Part shown: positions 17,033-25,479 of the stretch, piece by piece
Numbering within the stretch: position 1 is the first letter of the stretch
How the letters are laid out: the number at the start of each line of letters is the position of its first letter
From: Salipiger thiooxidans
GTDB lineage: Bacteria > Pseudomonadota > Alphaproteobacteria > Rhodobacterales > Rhodobacteraceae
NCBI RefSeq assembly: GCF_900102075.1
Contig: NZ_FNAV01000014.1
Location: 1-64,000, forward strand
DNA length: 64,000 bases
Direction of reading: 5' to 3'
Notes under the pieces: model-generated
What the model was told of the DNA's origin: nothing
Seen by the model: the letters and a program-made list of their open reading frames with translations, nothing else
The model's database searches: none
Translations under genes and position numbers: made by a program

Positions 17033-18301
17033 CTATGGCATCGCGAACGGGTGGCCGAGCGCCTCGGAGAGCGCCCCGAACACGCGGCTGGCCGGAGAGG
17101 CGCAGGCAATGCCCGTCGGGTTGTCGGGCAGCACCGCCTCGTCGCCGCAGTCGCCCGAGGGGATGTCGCTGTTGGCCTGCACCACCACGGTGATATCGGT
17201 TGTCGTGTCGTAGAACACCGTCGTGTTGTAGCCCGGCAGCTCGCCGGTGTGGCCGATCCAGCCGTCCACGCACCCCATCGCAAGGCCATAGCCTGCGGGC
17301 TCGGGGAAGGAACGCAACCGCTCCTGCTGGGTCTCGGGGCCGAGCAGCCCCCGCCCGGTGCCAAGCGCCTGTCCGTAGACCAGCAGGTCGCCGAGGGTCG
17401 AGACCATGCCGCCCGCGGTCCAGCCCCAGGACGGGTTCCAGTGCGTGGCGTTGGACGGCGCCTCGGGCGTCGCCGCGTTGCCCTGCAGGGTGAAGCCCTG
17501 CGGGAAGGGCTCGGGCAGCGCGGTTTCGGCGCCGGGCCAGAACGTCCCCCCGAGCCCCAGCGGCGCGAAGACCCGCTCGGCGAAGACCTCGCCTATGGGC
17601 TGCCCGGTCACCTGTTCGATCACCATGCCGAGCAGCACCGTGTTGGTGTTGGAATAGTCGAACTCCGCACCGGGGGCGAAGATAGGCGAGCCCGGAATGG
17701 CGAAATCCACCAGCTGCCCGGGCGTGTAGGTGAGCGCCGGATCCTCGAAGAAGCGGTCGAGGAAGGCGTCGGCGCGGGTGTAGCTGAGCAGCCCGCTGGT
17801 CATGGTCGCCAGCTGGCGCAGGCGGATGCGGTCGCCGTTGGGCAGGCTCTCGACGTAGCGCCCGATGGGATCGTCGAGCGACAGCGCCCCGTCCTCGGCC
17901 AGCTGCAGGAGCACGGTGCCGGTGAAGGTCTTGGTGACCGAGCCGATGCGGGTGTGCATGCCCACTTCCATGGGCGCGCCGCCGTCGGGATCCGCCGCGC
18001 CCCAGGCGCCGGTCCAGATCCCCTCGGGCGTCATGACACCGGCGATGATGCCGGGCGTCGCCGCCTCGGGGAAGGCGGCGCGCACCGCTGCCTCCAGCGC
18101 TTCGGCCTGCTCCGGCGGCACGGGCGGCAGGCCCGAGGATACTGCGGGCCGGGCGCTGACCGCGACCGGGTCCGCCACGCAGGCGCCCGCCTTTGCCATG
18201 CCGCCCGTCAGCAGCATCGCCATCGCCCCGCCCGCGACCGCCCGCGAAAGCCGCCCTACTGATACGCCCGGTCCGATACTCAACATCTGCTTACACCCCA
18301 T
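17033..18301 (-). CDS. serine hydrolase, beta-lactamase class C / D-alanyl-D-alanine carboxypeptidase family
   Basis: A 422-residue exported penicillin-binding-like hydrolase. The signal segment (AVAGGAMAMLLTGGMAKAG) is followed by the three family motifs: SVTK (nucleophile Ser and Lys in RIGSVTKTFTG), YSN (EFDYSNTNTVLL) and HTG (WIGHTGELPG). Such enzymes cleave D-amino-acid peptides, beta-lactams or esters; the sequence does not decide which. The start is uncertain: ATG 18301 or ATG 18286 both precede the signal segment. It is divergent from the large regulator at 18454, with 152 bp between. Confidence 0.85.
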   Translation of the reverse strand: MGCKQMLSIGPGVSVGRLSRAVAGGAMAMLLTGGMAKAGACVADPVAVSARPAVSSGLPPVPPEQAEALEAAVRAAFPEAATPGIIAGVMTPEGIWTGAWGAADPDGGAPMEVGMHTRIGSVTKTFTGTVLLQLAEDGALSLDDPIGRYVESLPNGDRIRLRQLATMTSGLLSYTRADAFLDRFFEDPALTYTPGQLVDFAIPGSPIFAPGAEFDYSNTNTVLLGMVIEQVTGQPIGEVFAERVFAPLGLGGTFWPGAETALPEPFPQGFTLQGNAATPEAPSNATHWNPSWGWTAGGMVSTLGDLLVYGQALGTGRGLLGPETQQERLRSFPEPAGYGLAMGCVDGWIGHTGELPGYNTTVFYDTTTDITVVVQANSDIPSGDCGDEAVLPDNPTGIACASPASRVFGALSEALGHPFAMP

Positions 18302-18453
18302 CCAGCTCTCGTGCCGGATCCCTGTCTTGCGCAAGAGCGGGCGCCTTCAAAGTAGCGTCGGGTTCAATTTTGGTATAACGTTCATACCGGCCGGCGTTTT
18401 CCTACTGCGCCCACGACACCGATCACGTTGTAACGCAGGAAAATCAACCGGGT

Positions 18454-21216
18454 ATGGTTTCGGAAGACATCGCACTCGACCTTTCCGGCGGCGCCCTGTT
18501 CCGCGGCGGTCGCGCTGTCGGGCTGCGACCCAAGACCCTGGCGGTGCTTGCGGCTCTCATCGAACGGCAGGGCGAGGTCGTAAGCCAGGACGATCTGCGC
18601 CGGATGGTCTGGGGCAGCGGCCACGGCAGCCAGGCAGGCCCCAAGCAATGCATCCGCGAGCTGCGTCACCTGATCGGCGTCCTGTTCGACGACGGCGACG
18701 CGGGCGCCGGGCTGATCGAGACCGAGGGCCGCCGCGGCTACCGCCTGACCCGCCCGATCCCGACCCACGGCGACACCCCCGGCCCCGCGCAGCGCTCTGA
18801 CGCGCTCTGCGTCGGACGGCAGGCCGAGCTGGCGGTCCTGCTCGACGGCGCCGAGGCCTGCTGGCGCGGCCACCGTGCGCTGGCGCTTGTGGCGGGCGAG
18901 GCGGGGGCGGGAAAGACCCGCCTGCTGGACGCCTTCACCGCCCGCCTGCCGACCCACAGGCCGCTCTGGGTCGCGCGCGGGCAGGCCATCGTGCACCCCG
19001 GCGCGCGCGAGCCCTACGGGCTGCTGCTCGACGCGCTCGCAGGGCTCTCCACCGGTCCCGAGGCCGAGACGCTGGCGCGGCATCTCCGGCGGGTGGCGCC
19101 GTCCTGGGCCGGGCAGCTATCGGGCGCGGGCACCCGCACACAGGGCGGACCCGTCGACACCGACACCATGCGGCGTGAGTTCTCCGACCTGATGGAGCGC
19201 CTGACCCGCACCCGCCCCGGCGTGCTGGTGCTCGAGGACCTGCACTGGGCCGATCCCAGCACGCTGGCGTGGCTCGCGCAGTGGGGCATGCAGCAGCGGC
19301 CCTCGCGGCTGATGGTGATCGGGACCTACCGCGACGACGCGCTCGACCGGTCCCGCGATCTGGCCGACAGCCTGCGCCAGCTCGCCCGCCAGCCGGGCAC
19401 CCGCGGACTGACACTTGGCGGGCTCTCCGAGGCGGCGGTCTCGGACTACCTGAGGGAACGCTTTCTGGGCAGCGCCTTTCCGACCGCGCTGGCAGGGGCC
19501 CTCGCGCGCCGCACCGAGGGGCACGCCATGCTCGTCGCTTCCGCCGTCGAGCACTGGCTGGCCGAGGGCGCCATCCGGTCATCCGGCGACGGCTGGGAGC
19601 TGACGCGGGATCCAGACGAACTCGCGGGCAGCATCGCTCAGGACATGCGGGCACTGATCGAAGAGGACCGCGTTGGCCAGCTCCACCCCGAGGAGCGCAC
19701 TCTTCTCGAGGTGGCGAGCGTGGCCGGGCCCAGCTTCTCGGCCATCGACCTCGCCGACGACCGCGAGGCGCTGGAAGAGGCCGAGCGCCAGCTCGAGCAC
19801 CTCGCCCGCAACCGTCGCTTCATCGAGCACGCGGGCGTCAGCCGGCGACCGGACGGCACCCATGCCACGCGCTTCGCCTTCCGCCACGCGCTTCACCACG
19901 AGGCGCTCTACGCGGCGATGCCCGCTGCCAACCGGCAGGGCACCCACCGCCGCATCGGGTTGCGGCTCGAGGCCGGCTATCGCGCTGCGGTCAAAGAGGT
20001 GGCGCCGCTGCTGGCCGATCATTTCGAACGCGGCGCCGACTGGCCGCGCGCGGTGCAATACCGCACGATCTGTGGCGAGCGGGCGCTGGCCCGCGGTGCC
20101 GTGCCAGAGGCAGCGCAGCAGTTCCGCACGGCGCTGGACCTCTGCCGCCGCCAGTCCCACGGCACGCCCTCCACCTCTGCCGAGCGCGGGAATTGCGAGT
20201 TGCGGCCGCTGCTCGGGCTCGGGGCAGCGCTCATCGTCTCGGACGGGTTCATCAGCGAAGAGCTGCGGACGGTCTACCGCCGCGCCAGCGCGCTCGCAAT
20301 GGAGGCCGGCGATGTCGACGGCGCCATTCCCGTGCTGGCCGGGATCTGGAACGACCACGTCTCGCGCGCCGATCTTGCCCGCGCCGGGGAACTGGCTGCG
20401 AACCTGCAGGCGCTGTCGTCCCGCGCCTCCGGCGAGCTTGCCATGGCGGCGCACAACATCGTGGGGCAGACCCACTTCTTCAGCGGTGCCCTGACCGATG
20501 CCCTGCCGCAGATCCGCGCGGCGCTGGCGCTCCGCGAACGGGGACTGCAAAGCGGTGCGAACCACCTCTTCGGCGAGGATCCCGAGATCGTCTGCCATCA
20601 GTACGCGGCCTGTGTGCACGAGGTGCTGGGCCAGGAGACCAAGGCCGAGAGCCACGTCGCCATCGGCCGCAGACTCGCCGAGGAGCGCGGGCAGCTGTTC
20701 GGACTGGCGCAGATGCACTGGGGCGGCGCCGTCTGCGCCCGGATGCGCGGCGACGTTGCGCTGTGCCGGGTCCGCGCCGAGGCACTCACCACGCTCTGCC
20801 GGGCCGAGAACATCCCCTTCTGGTCGCCCGCCGGGCTGATGCTGACCGGCTGGGCGCGGGCCATGGGCGGCGATCCGAAAGGGGCCGCGCTGATCGACGA
20901 GGGCCTCGCCGAGTACGAGGCGCTGCAGGCGCGCCTGACCTTGCCCTTCTGCCTCGGCCTCGCCGCGGAGGCCGCCGTGGTCGGTGGCGCGCCCGCCGAG
21001 GCACGACTCCACCTGCGCCGCGCCATGGCCATTGTCCGGGGCACCGGCGAGCGCTGGTATCACGCCGAGCTCCACCGTCTTCGCGCCCGGCTCCTGCTGT
21101 CCGAGGCCCGCCCGGACCTCGCCCGGCTGGCGCTTCAGCGGGCGCTGCAGATCGCCCGTGCGCGGGGCGCCGCCGGTTTCGAGTCCCGTGCCGCGCTTCA
21201 GCTTCGCGAGTTCTGA
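18454..21216 (+). CDS. wHTH transcriptional regulator fused to AAA-type ATPase and helical repeats
   Basis: A 920-residue multidomain regulator. Residues about 5-100 form an OmpR/PhoB-type winged helix (LRPKTLAVLAALIE ... GRRGYRLTRPI). An AAA_16-like NTPase follows, with Walker A GEAGAGKTRLL (about 148-158) and Walker B VLVLEDLHWAD. The C-terminal half is alpha-helical with tetratricopeptide-like Ala-rich repeats. The plan matches signal-transduction ATPases related to MalT/LuxR-like and adenylate-cyclase-associated regulators but with a CadC-type DNA-binding head. It is divergent from the serine hydrolase, its possible target. Inducer unknown. Confidence 0.85.
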   Translation: MVSEDIALDLSGGALFRGGRAVGLRPKTLAVLAALIERQGEVVSQDDLRRMVWGSGHGSQAGPKQCIRELRHLIGVLFDDGDAGAGLIETEGRRGYRLTRPIPTHGDTPGPAQRSDALCVGRQAELAVLLDGAEACWRGHRALALVAGEAGAGKTRLLDAFTARLPTHRPLWVARGQAIVHPGAREPYGLLLDALAGLSTGPEAETLARHLRRVAPSWAGQLSGAGTRTQGGPVDTDTMRREFSDLMERLTRTRPGVLVLEDLHWADPSTLAWLAQWGMQQRPSRLMVIGTYRDDALDRSRDLADSLRQLARQPGTRGLTLGGLSEAAVSDYLRERFLGSAFPTALAGALARRTEGHAMLVASAVEHWLAEGAIRSSGDGWELTRDPDELAGSIAQDMRALIEEDRVGQLHPEERTLLEVASVAGPSFSAIDLADDREALEEAERQLEHLARNRRFIEHAGVSRRPDGTHATRFAFRHALHHEALYAAMPAANRQGTHRRIGLRLEAGYRAAVKEVAPLLADHFERGADWPRAVQYRTICGERALARGAVPEAAQQFRTALDLCRRQSHGTPSTSAERGNCELRPLLGLGAALIVSDGFISEELRTVYRRASALAMEAGDVDGAIPVLAGIWNDHVSRADLARAGELAANLQALSSRASGELAMAAHNIVGQTHFFSGALTDALPQIRAALALRERGLQSGANHLFGEDPEIVCHQYAACVHEVLGQETKAESHVAIGRRLAEERGQLFGLAQMHWGGAVCARMRGDVALCRVRAEALTTLCRAENIPFWSPAGLMLTGWARAMGGDPKGAALIDEGLAEYEALQARLTLPFCLGLAAEAAVVGGAPAEARLHLRRAMAIVRGTGERWYHAELHRLRARLLLSEARPDLARLALQRALQIARARGAAGFESRAALQLREF

Positions 21217-21295
21217 GAGCGACTGAGCGACTGAGGCTCGCGCGCGTGAGACCCACGCGCGGCGGCACTGGGGACCCCCGGGCGCGGCGTCGGCG

Positions 21296-21802
21296 TCACT
21301 TCGAGGCGGCGCTCACAGTCATGCGCCTCGGGGCCGCAAGCTGTTCGAGGGCGCCGCGCCAGCCGCCGTGCTCGGAAACATCGGTGCCGCTTTCGACGCC
21401 GATGGGCTCGTAGATGAACCCGACCTCCTCGGAGCCATCCTGCAGCGCAACGGAGCCGAGGCCCAGCGGCGCGGGGATCCCGGCAAGGAAGCGGCCCGCC
21501 GCAGGCAGCGGCAGCGCCCAGAGCCCGCCCGCGATCGCCCGGCTACCCTGCGCCTGACGGCTGAGCCCGGTCCGTTGCGGCGGGCCGCCCGCCAGCGCGC
21601 AGAGCTTGTAGGAGGGCGCCGTCAGGCAGGAGCGCAGGAAGCGGGCGCCGAGCGGCACCAGCTCGCGGTTCAGCGCCATGCCCGACATGGGCGCACCACT
21701 GACGAAGATCGCGAGCTCTTCCGGCCCGGCCTCGCCCGAAGGCGGATGCGCCGCGGGCCGCGCCCAGCCGGTGGCGCCCATTGGCCCGTCCTCGAGCTGC
21801 AT
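21296..21802 (-). CDS. stand-alone allophanate hydrolase C-terminal-like domain
   Basis: A 168-residue frame similar to the C-terminal domain of allophanate hydrolase (AtzF/DUR1 type). AIFVSGAPMSGMALNREL is followed by GARFLRSCLTAPSYKLCAL, AGGPPQRTGL, FLAGIPAPLGLGSVAL and GGWRGALEQL, in the family order. In the full enzyme this domain converts N-carboxycarbamate; the amidase part is absent here and no urea-carboxylase genes are near. Orphan allophanate hydrolase-related proteins exist, so it may be functional, but its surroundings (gene remnants) also fit a fragment. The start is uncertain because the first about 30 residues do not resemble the family. Confidence 0.65.
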   Translation of the reverse strand: MQLEDGPMGATGWARPAAHPPSGEAGPEELAIFVSGAPMSGMALNRELVPLGARFLRSCLTAPSYKLCALAGGPPQRTGLSRQAQGSRAIAGGLWALPLPAAGRFLAGIPAPLGLGSVALQDGSEEVGFIYEPIGVESGTDVSEHGGWRGALEQLAAPRRMTVSAASK

Positions 21803-21816
21803 CGCTGCGGCTGCGA

Positions 21817-22029
21817 GCTGACCGAGCGCACCGGCATCTCGACGTGATGATCTGCCTCACGGTGGTCGCGCGCCGCCTCACAGTCACCGCCTCGGTCGTG
21901 ACGCACAACGCCTACTGCCGGATCTACATGCTGCCGGTCGGGATCGCGCACAGGATCACCGTCGGGCGCCATATCCGGCATCTGCGCCAGACGGTGCAGG
22001 AGCGGGCGGCCCGCACCGGGTCCGCGTGA
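21817..22029 (+). pseudogene. DUF2867-like C-terminal remnant
   Basis: The frame reads HRHLDVMICLTVVARRLTV, then TASVVTHNAYCRIYMLPVGI, AHRITVGRHIRHL. This resembles the C-terminal end of DUF2867 proteins (RHLDFRV ... THN..GR.YL...PFHR.IV...LR). No N-terminal part is present; the upstream bases belong to the allophanate-domain gene on the other strand. I treat it as a leftover of a deleted gene. The resemblance is from memory of the family and is moderate. Confidence 0.35.
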
Positions 22030-22052
22030 CCGCCAGCAAGACGCTGGCCATC

Positions 22053-22063
22053 ATTGTATAAAA
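22053..22063. promoter_or_regulatory. ATTGTATAAAA box ahead of GntR gene, putative operator
   Basis: ATTGTATAAAA occurs here, about 50 bp upstream of the chosen GntR start, and again at 23092-23102 upstream of the cupin operon. TTGTATA-type half-palindromes are common FCD GntR sites. The shared box suggests self-regulation and control of the operon. Confidence 0.5.
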
Positions 22064-22113
22064 TGTCTATGCTCCGACAGCCGATCCAATGGCAGTTCCG
22101 GAGCCCGCACGCG

Positions 22114-22836
22114 ATGAAGCAACCGAAAGTAGCCGCCTCGACCAACGCGTCCCTGCTGGACGGCGACGTCGTAGCGCAACGCGAGGCCTATCCCACGCTT
22201 CACGCCCGCATCCTCGACTCTCTGCGCGAGGACATTCTCTCCGCCGCGCTTCCCGAGGGCACACCGCTGCGGCAGGACCAGCTGGCCGCGCGCTACGGCG
22301 CGAGCCGCATCCCCGTGCGCGAGGCCCTGCTGCAGCTCGAGGGTGAAGGCCTGGTGCGGCAGCAGGCGAACCGCGGCTACACCGTCTCGAAGCTCTCGCT
22401 CGCCGAGATCAGCGAAGAGTTCGACCTGCGAGCCATGCTCGAGTCGGACCTGATCATGCGCGCGATCCCGCACCTGAAGCGCAAGCACTTGGCGGACGCC
22501 AAGGAAGTACTTGATAGACTTGAAGGAAATCACCACGATACGGTGGATGCGCGGGAATGGGGCGAACAGAACTGGCTGTTTCACCGCATCCTTCTCGAAC
22601 CCGCCGGCCGCGACCGGACCATGCGCATCATCCAGACCCTGCACCGCAGCGGCGGGCGCTACGTGCGCATGCACATGAGCCTGACCGACAGCACCAAGCG
22701 CGGCGCAGACCGGGAGCACCGCCGCCTGCTGCGCGCCTGCGCCGAGCGCGACGTGCACGAGGCACGCCGCGTCATGTCCGAGCATATCCTGCTCGCCCGC
22801 GACGAGCTCATGGTGGTGCTGGGCGACCGCCGCTGA
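22114..22836 (+). CDS. GntR family regulator, FadR/FCD type
   Basis: A 240-residue regulator. The winged helix contains LREDILSAALPEGTPL, then RQDQLAARYGASRIPVREAL, the GntR recognition helix, and EGLVRQQANRGYTVSKLS, the wing. The FCD domain has EQNWLFHRILLEPAGRD and REHRRLLRACAERD with ligand His residues. I choose ATG 22114, because GGAG lies 10 bp upstream and the ATTGTATAAAA box then falls in the promoter; upstream in-frame starts exist at 22054, 22063 and 22069. It sits at the head of the cupin-dehydrogenase-TRAP operon, 398 bp away, and is its likely regulator. Confidence 0.9.
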   Translation: MKQPKVAASTNASLLDGDVVAQREAYPTLHARILDSLREDILSAALPEGTPLRQDQLAARYGASRIPVREALLQLEGEGLVRQQANRGYTVSKLSLAEISEEFDLRAMLESDLIMRAIPHLKRKHLADAKEVLDRLEGNHHDTVDAREWGEQNWLFHRILLEPAGRDRTMRIIQTLHRSGGRYVRMHMSLTDSTKRGADREHRRLLRACAERDVHEARRVMSEHILLARDELMVVLGDRR

Positions 22837-23234
22837 GCACTCGACCGGCGGCGCAGCCCGGGGCCAATCGGATCGCGCGGGAATCCCAGCCCCTCAGCGA
22901 AGAGACCAGATTACGGCCCCTCCGCCCCATTGGAGAGGCCGCCGAGAAGCGATTCCGGCCCCAAATCCCTGCGATACCCGGCTCCCGACGCCGGAGCCCC
23001 CCGAACTTCCGCCGAATTGCACATATTTTCGGCAGAAATCTGTGGTAAATTCGCATCTTTTTCCGGGCACGAAAATTTCCTCTTTCCCAGAATTGTATAA
23101 AACGTAGCGTAAACCCATACCACGGCTGCCGCGGCCCTCCGACACGCTCGCCGGCCGCACCTCTCTGAAATCACCCCGCCGCCCGGCCATGCCGGGCGCC
23201 CCGGGGTCATGCCGAATTGCAAAGGAATGCCCCG
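22837..23234 (+). promoter_or_regulatory. 398-bp leader/promoter region of the cupin operon with ATTGTATAAAA box
   Basis: No gene is visible. The stretch 23030-23110 is notably AT-rich for this genome and holds ATTGTATAAAA at 23092-23102, an exact copy of the box ahead of the GntR gene. AAAGGA at 23221-23226 is the ribosome site of the cupin gene. Transcription of the operon therefore probably begins near 23100 and includes a leader of about 130 nt. Confidence 0.5.
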
Positions 23235-23621
23235 ATGACGGTCCAGGACCACAATGTTGCAGAACTCGAAACCTGGCGGGACGGGGTGCGGACGCAGATG
23301 CGGACCTCGGCCCTGACCTCGGCGCACCAGCTCTGCATCTTCGAGCAGTGGTGCGACGCCGGCCTCGGCGCTCCGATCCACGAGCACGCCGTCGAGGAAG
23401 TTCTGGAAGTCATTGCAGGCACAGCAGAAATCTGGCTCGACGACGCCTCCTTCACGGTCACCGCAAACCAGTCCGTGCTGATCCCCCGCGGCGCGCGCCA
23501 CGGCTTCAAGAACATCGGCGAGGACGTGCTGCACGTCCGCGCGACGCTCGCCGCCGCGGTGTTCGAGGCCAGCTACGACGACCGCGCCGAGCTGTCGCGC
23601 CGCTACGCGCCCAAGCGCTGA
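23235..23621 (+). CDS. small cupin-domain protein
   Basis: A 128-residue single-domain cupin. Cupin motif 1 is seen as APIHEHAVEEVLEVIAG (His, His, Glu metal ligands) and motif 2 as VLIPRGARHGFKN (ligand His). Size and motif spacing are normal for small cupins that act as isomerases, dioxygenase-like enzymes or ligand sensors. ATG 23235 is chosen from AAAGGA eight bases upstream. It is the first gene of the operon, 27 bp ahead of the hydroxyacyl-CoA-dehydrogenase-like gene. Substrate unknown. Confidence 0.85.
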   Translation: MTVQDHNVAELETWRDGVRTQMRTSALTSAHQLCIFEQWCDAGLGAPIHEHAVEEVLEVIAGTAEIWLDDASFTVTANQSVLIPRGARHGFKNIGEDVLHVRATLAAAVFEASYDDRAELSRRYAPKR

Positions 23622-23648
23622 CCCAACCGAGCCCGGGAGAAACGCGAC

Positions 23649-24599
23649 ATGACCATCCGCAAGGCTGCAATTCTGGGATCCGGCGTGATCGGGAGCTCGT
23701 GGGCGATCGTATACGCCCGTGCCGGCCTCGACGTGGCGATCTACGAGCGCAGCGACGACTTCCGCGCCACCGCCATGGAGCGGCTGCGCACCACCACCGA
23801 GGACTCGGCCTCGCTTCTCGCTGACACCGACACCGTCGACGCGGTGCTCGCCCGGATCAGCCTGCACGACAGCCTCGAGGCCGCCGTTGCCGGGGCCGAT
23901 TTCGTGCACGAGTGCATCGAGGAGAAGCTCGACAGCAAGAAGGCGATCTTCGCCGCGCTGAACGACTGCGCCCCCGAGCGCGCGATCCTCGCCACCACCA
24001 CCTCGAGCTTCCCGGTCTCGCATTTCGCGCAGGACCTGCCCTGCCGCGACCGCTGCATCGTCGCACACCCGGCGACGCCGCCGCACCTGCTGCCGGTGAC
24101 CGAGCTCTGCCCCGCGCCCTTCACCGCCGATTGGGTGATGGAGGAGACCACCGCCTTCATGCGCGCCTGCGGCCAGACGCCGGTGCACATCCGCAAGGAG
24201 GTCGAGGGCTTCGTGCTGAACCGGATGCAGGCGGCGCTGGTGGTCGAGATGCTCACGCTGTTGCGCGACGGGCTGATCGACCCGCGCGACATCGACGCCA
24301 TCATCAGCCAGGGCTTCGGGCTTCGCTGGGCCTTCCTCGGGCCGCTCGAGGGGGTCGATCTCAACGCGCCCGGCGGCATCCGTCAGTATCTCGAGCGCTA
24401 CGGCTTCCTGTTCACTGACCGCGCCAGGGATTACGGGCTCGGCGACATTCTCCCGCCCGAAACCGTGGACGCGCTCGAGGCCTACACCCGCGGCCGCATC
24501 CCGGTCGAGGCGCTGCCCGAGAAGGTCGCGTGGCGCGACCAATCGATCCTCGCGCTGCGGGCGCTCAAGGCCGAACGCGGCAGCGTGGACCGGGCATGA
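23649..24599 (+). CDS. 3-hydroxyacyl-CoA dehydrogenase family protein (carnitine dehydrogenase / lambda-crystallin type)
   Basis: A 316-residue NAD-dependent dehydrogenase. The N-terminal Rossmann fold has AAILGSGVIGSSWAIVYARA with the acidic residue in VAIYERSD. ADFVHECIEEKLDSKKAIF, ATTTSSFPVSHFAQ and the HPATPPHLLPVTELCPAP block, with the catalytic His, follow. The short, single-domain form groups with L-carnitine dehydrogenase, L-gulonate 3-dehydrogenase and lambda-crystallin, which act on free 3-hydroxy acids rather than CoA esters. It overlaps the next gene by 4 bp. In context it probably oxidises a hydroxy acid imported by the TRAP system (inference). Confidence 0.85.
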   Translation: MTIRKAAILGSGVIGSSWAIVYARAGLDVAIYERSDDFRATAMERLRTTTEDSASLLADTDTVDAVLARISLHDSLEAAVAGADFVHECIEEKLDSKKAIFAALNDCAPERAILATTTSSFPVSHFAQDLPCRDRCIVAHPATPPHLLPVTELCPAPFTADWVMEETTAFMRACGQTPVHIRKEVEGFVLNRMQAALVVEMLTLLRDGLIDPRDIDAIISQGFGLRWAFLGPLEGVDLNAPGGIRQYLERYGFLFTDRARDYGLGDILPPETVDALEAYTRGRIPVEALPEKVAWRDQSILALRALKAERGSVDRA

Positions 24600-25399
24600 G
24601 CGCAGCAGCGGCAGATCCCGTGTGGCGCGTCGGGCTGATCGGCTACGGCGCGATCGGGCAGTCGGTGGCGCGCCTGCTGCTGGCGCAGCCGGGCCACGCG
24701 CTGGGAATCGTCACCCGCAGCGTGCCCGCGGGCGGGTTCGGACCGGGCGCCGAGGCGCTTGGCGATCTCGAAGCGCTGCTCGACTGGCGCCCGGACGCGG
24801 TGATCGAGGCGGCCTCGGCCGACGCCTTTGCCGCCTTCGCTCCCGCTTGTCTCGCGGCCGGCATCGACATCGTCGCGGCGTCGGTCGGCGCCCTGCAGGA
24901 CGCGGCGCTGCATGAGCGCATCAAGTGCCTCTGCGACCGCACCGGCAGCCGGCTGGTGGTGCCCTCGGGCGCCGTGGGCGGCATCGACCACATCGCCGCC
25001 GCCGCGCTGCGCCCGGAGACCCGCGTGACCTACATCTCACGCAAGCCGCCCGCCGCCTGGGTCGCGGAGCTGGCGACGCTGGGCCTGTCCGAGGCCGCGC
25101 AGAAAGGCCCCGTGACGCTGTTCGAGGGCGACGCCCGCGAGGCCGCCGCGCGCTATCCGAAGAACCTCAACGCGGGGCTGACCATCGCGCTCGCGGCGGG
25201 GTTCGACCGCACAAGCGTGCAGGTCCTCGCCGATCCGGCGGCGACCGGCAACACCCACGAGATCCGGATCGAGGGCCCGCTCGGCGACAGCGCCATGCGG
25301 TTCTGCAACGCCCCCGATCCCGCCAACCCGAAGACCTCGGCGATCACCGCCTACAGCCTCGTCGCCGCCACGCTGCGCCACTTCGGAACACTGCAATGA
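24596..25399 (+). CDS. aspartate dehydrogenase family protein (NadX-like)
   Basis: A 267-residue protein of the L-aspartate dehydrogenase family, which interconverts aspartate and iminosuccinate or oxaloacetate plus ammonia with NAD(P). The Rossmann motif is VGLIGYGAIGQSVARLLL. LVVPSGAVGGIDHIAAA carries the substrate loop, and YPKNLNAGLTIALAAGF and NTHEIRIEGPLG are typical of the catalytic domain. ATG 24596 overlaps the stop of the previous gene. Its pairing with a hydroxyacid dehydrogenase and a TRAP transporter is not the NAD-biosynthesis context of nadX, so a catabolic substrate related to aspartate is likely. Confidence 0.82.
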   Translation: MSAAAADPVWRVGLIGYGAIGQSVARLLLAQPGHALGIVTRSVPAGGFGPGAEALGDLEALLDWRPDAVIEAASADAFAAFAPACLAAGIDIVAASVGALQDAALHERIKCLCDRTGSRLVVPSGAVGGIDHIAAAALRPETRVTYISRKPPAAWVAELATLGLSEAAQKGPVTLFEGDAREAAARYPKNLNAGLTIALAAGFDRTSVQVLADPAATGNTHEIRIEGPLGDSAMRFCNAPDPANPKTSAITAYSLVAATLRHFGTLQ

Positions 25400-25479
25400 C
25401 GACCGGGGGCGCCGCGCCAGGGGTGGCCCCGCCCCTCACGACCCAACCAAAGCAAAAGACACCAACAGGAGAGACACCC

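Noticed and set aside
24596-25399. Assigning this gene to NAD biosynthesis as nadX
   Set aside because: No nadA or nadC is adjacent and it overlaps a hydroxyacid-dehydrogenase gene in a TRAP operon, which indicates catabolism.
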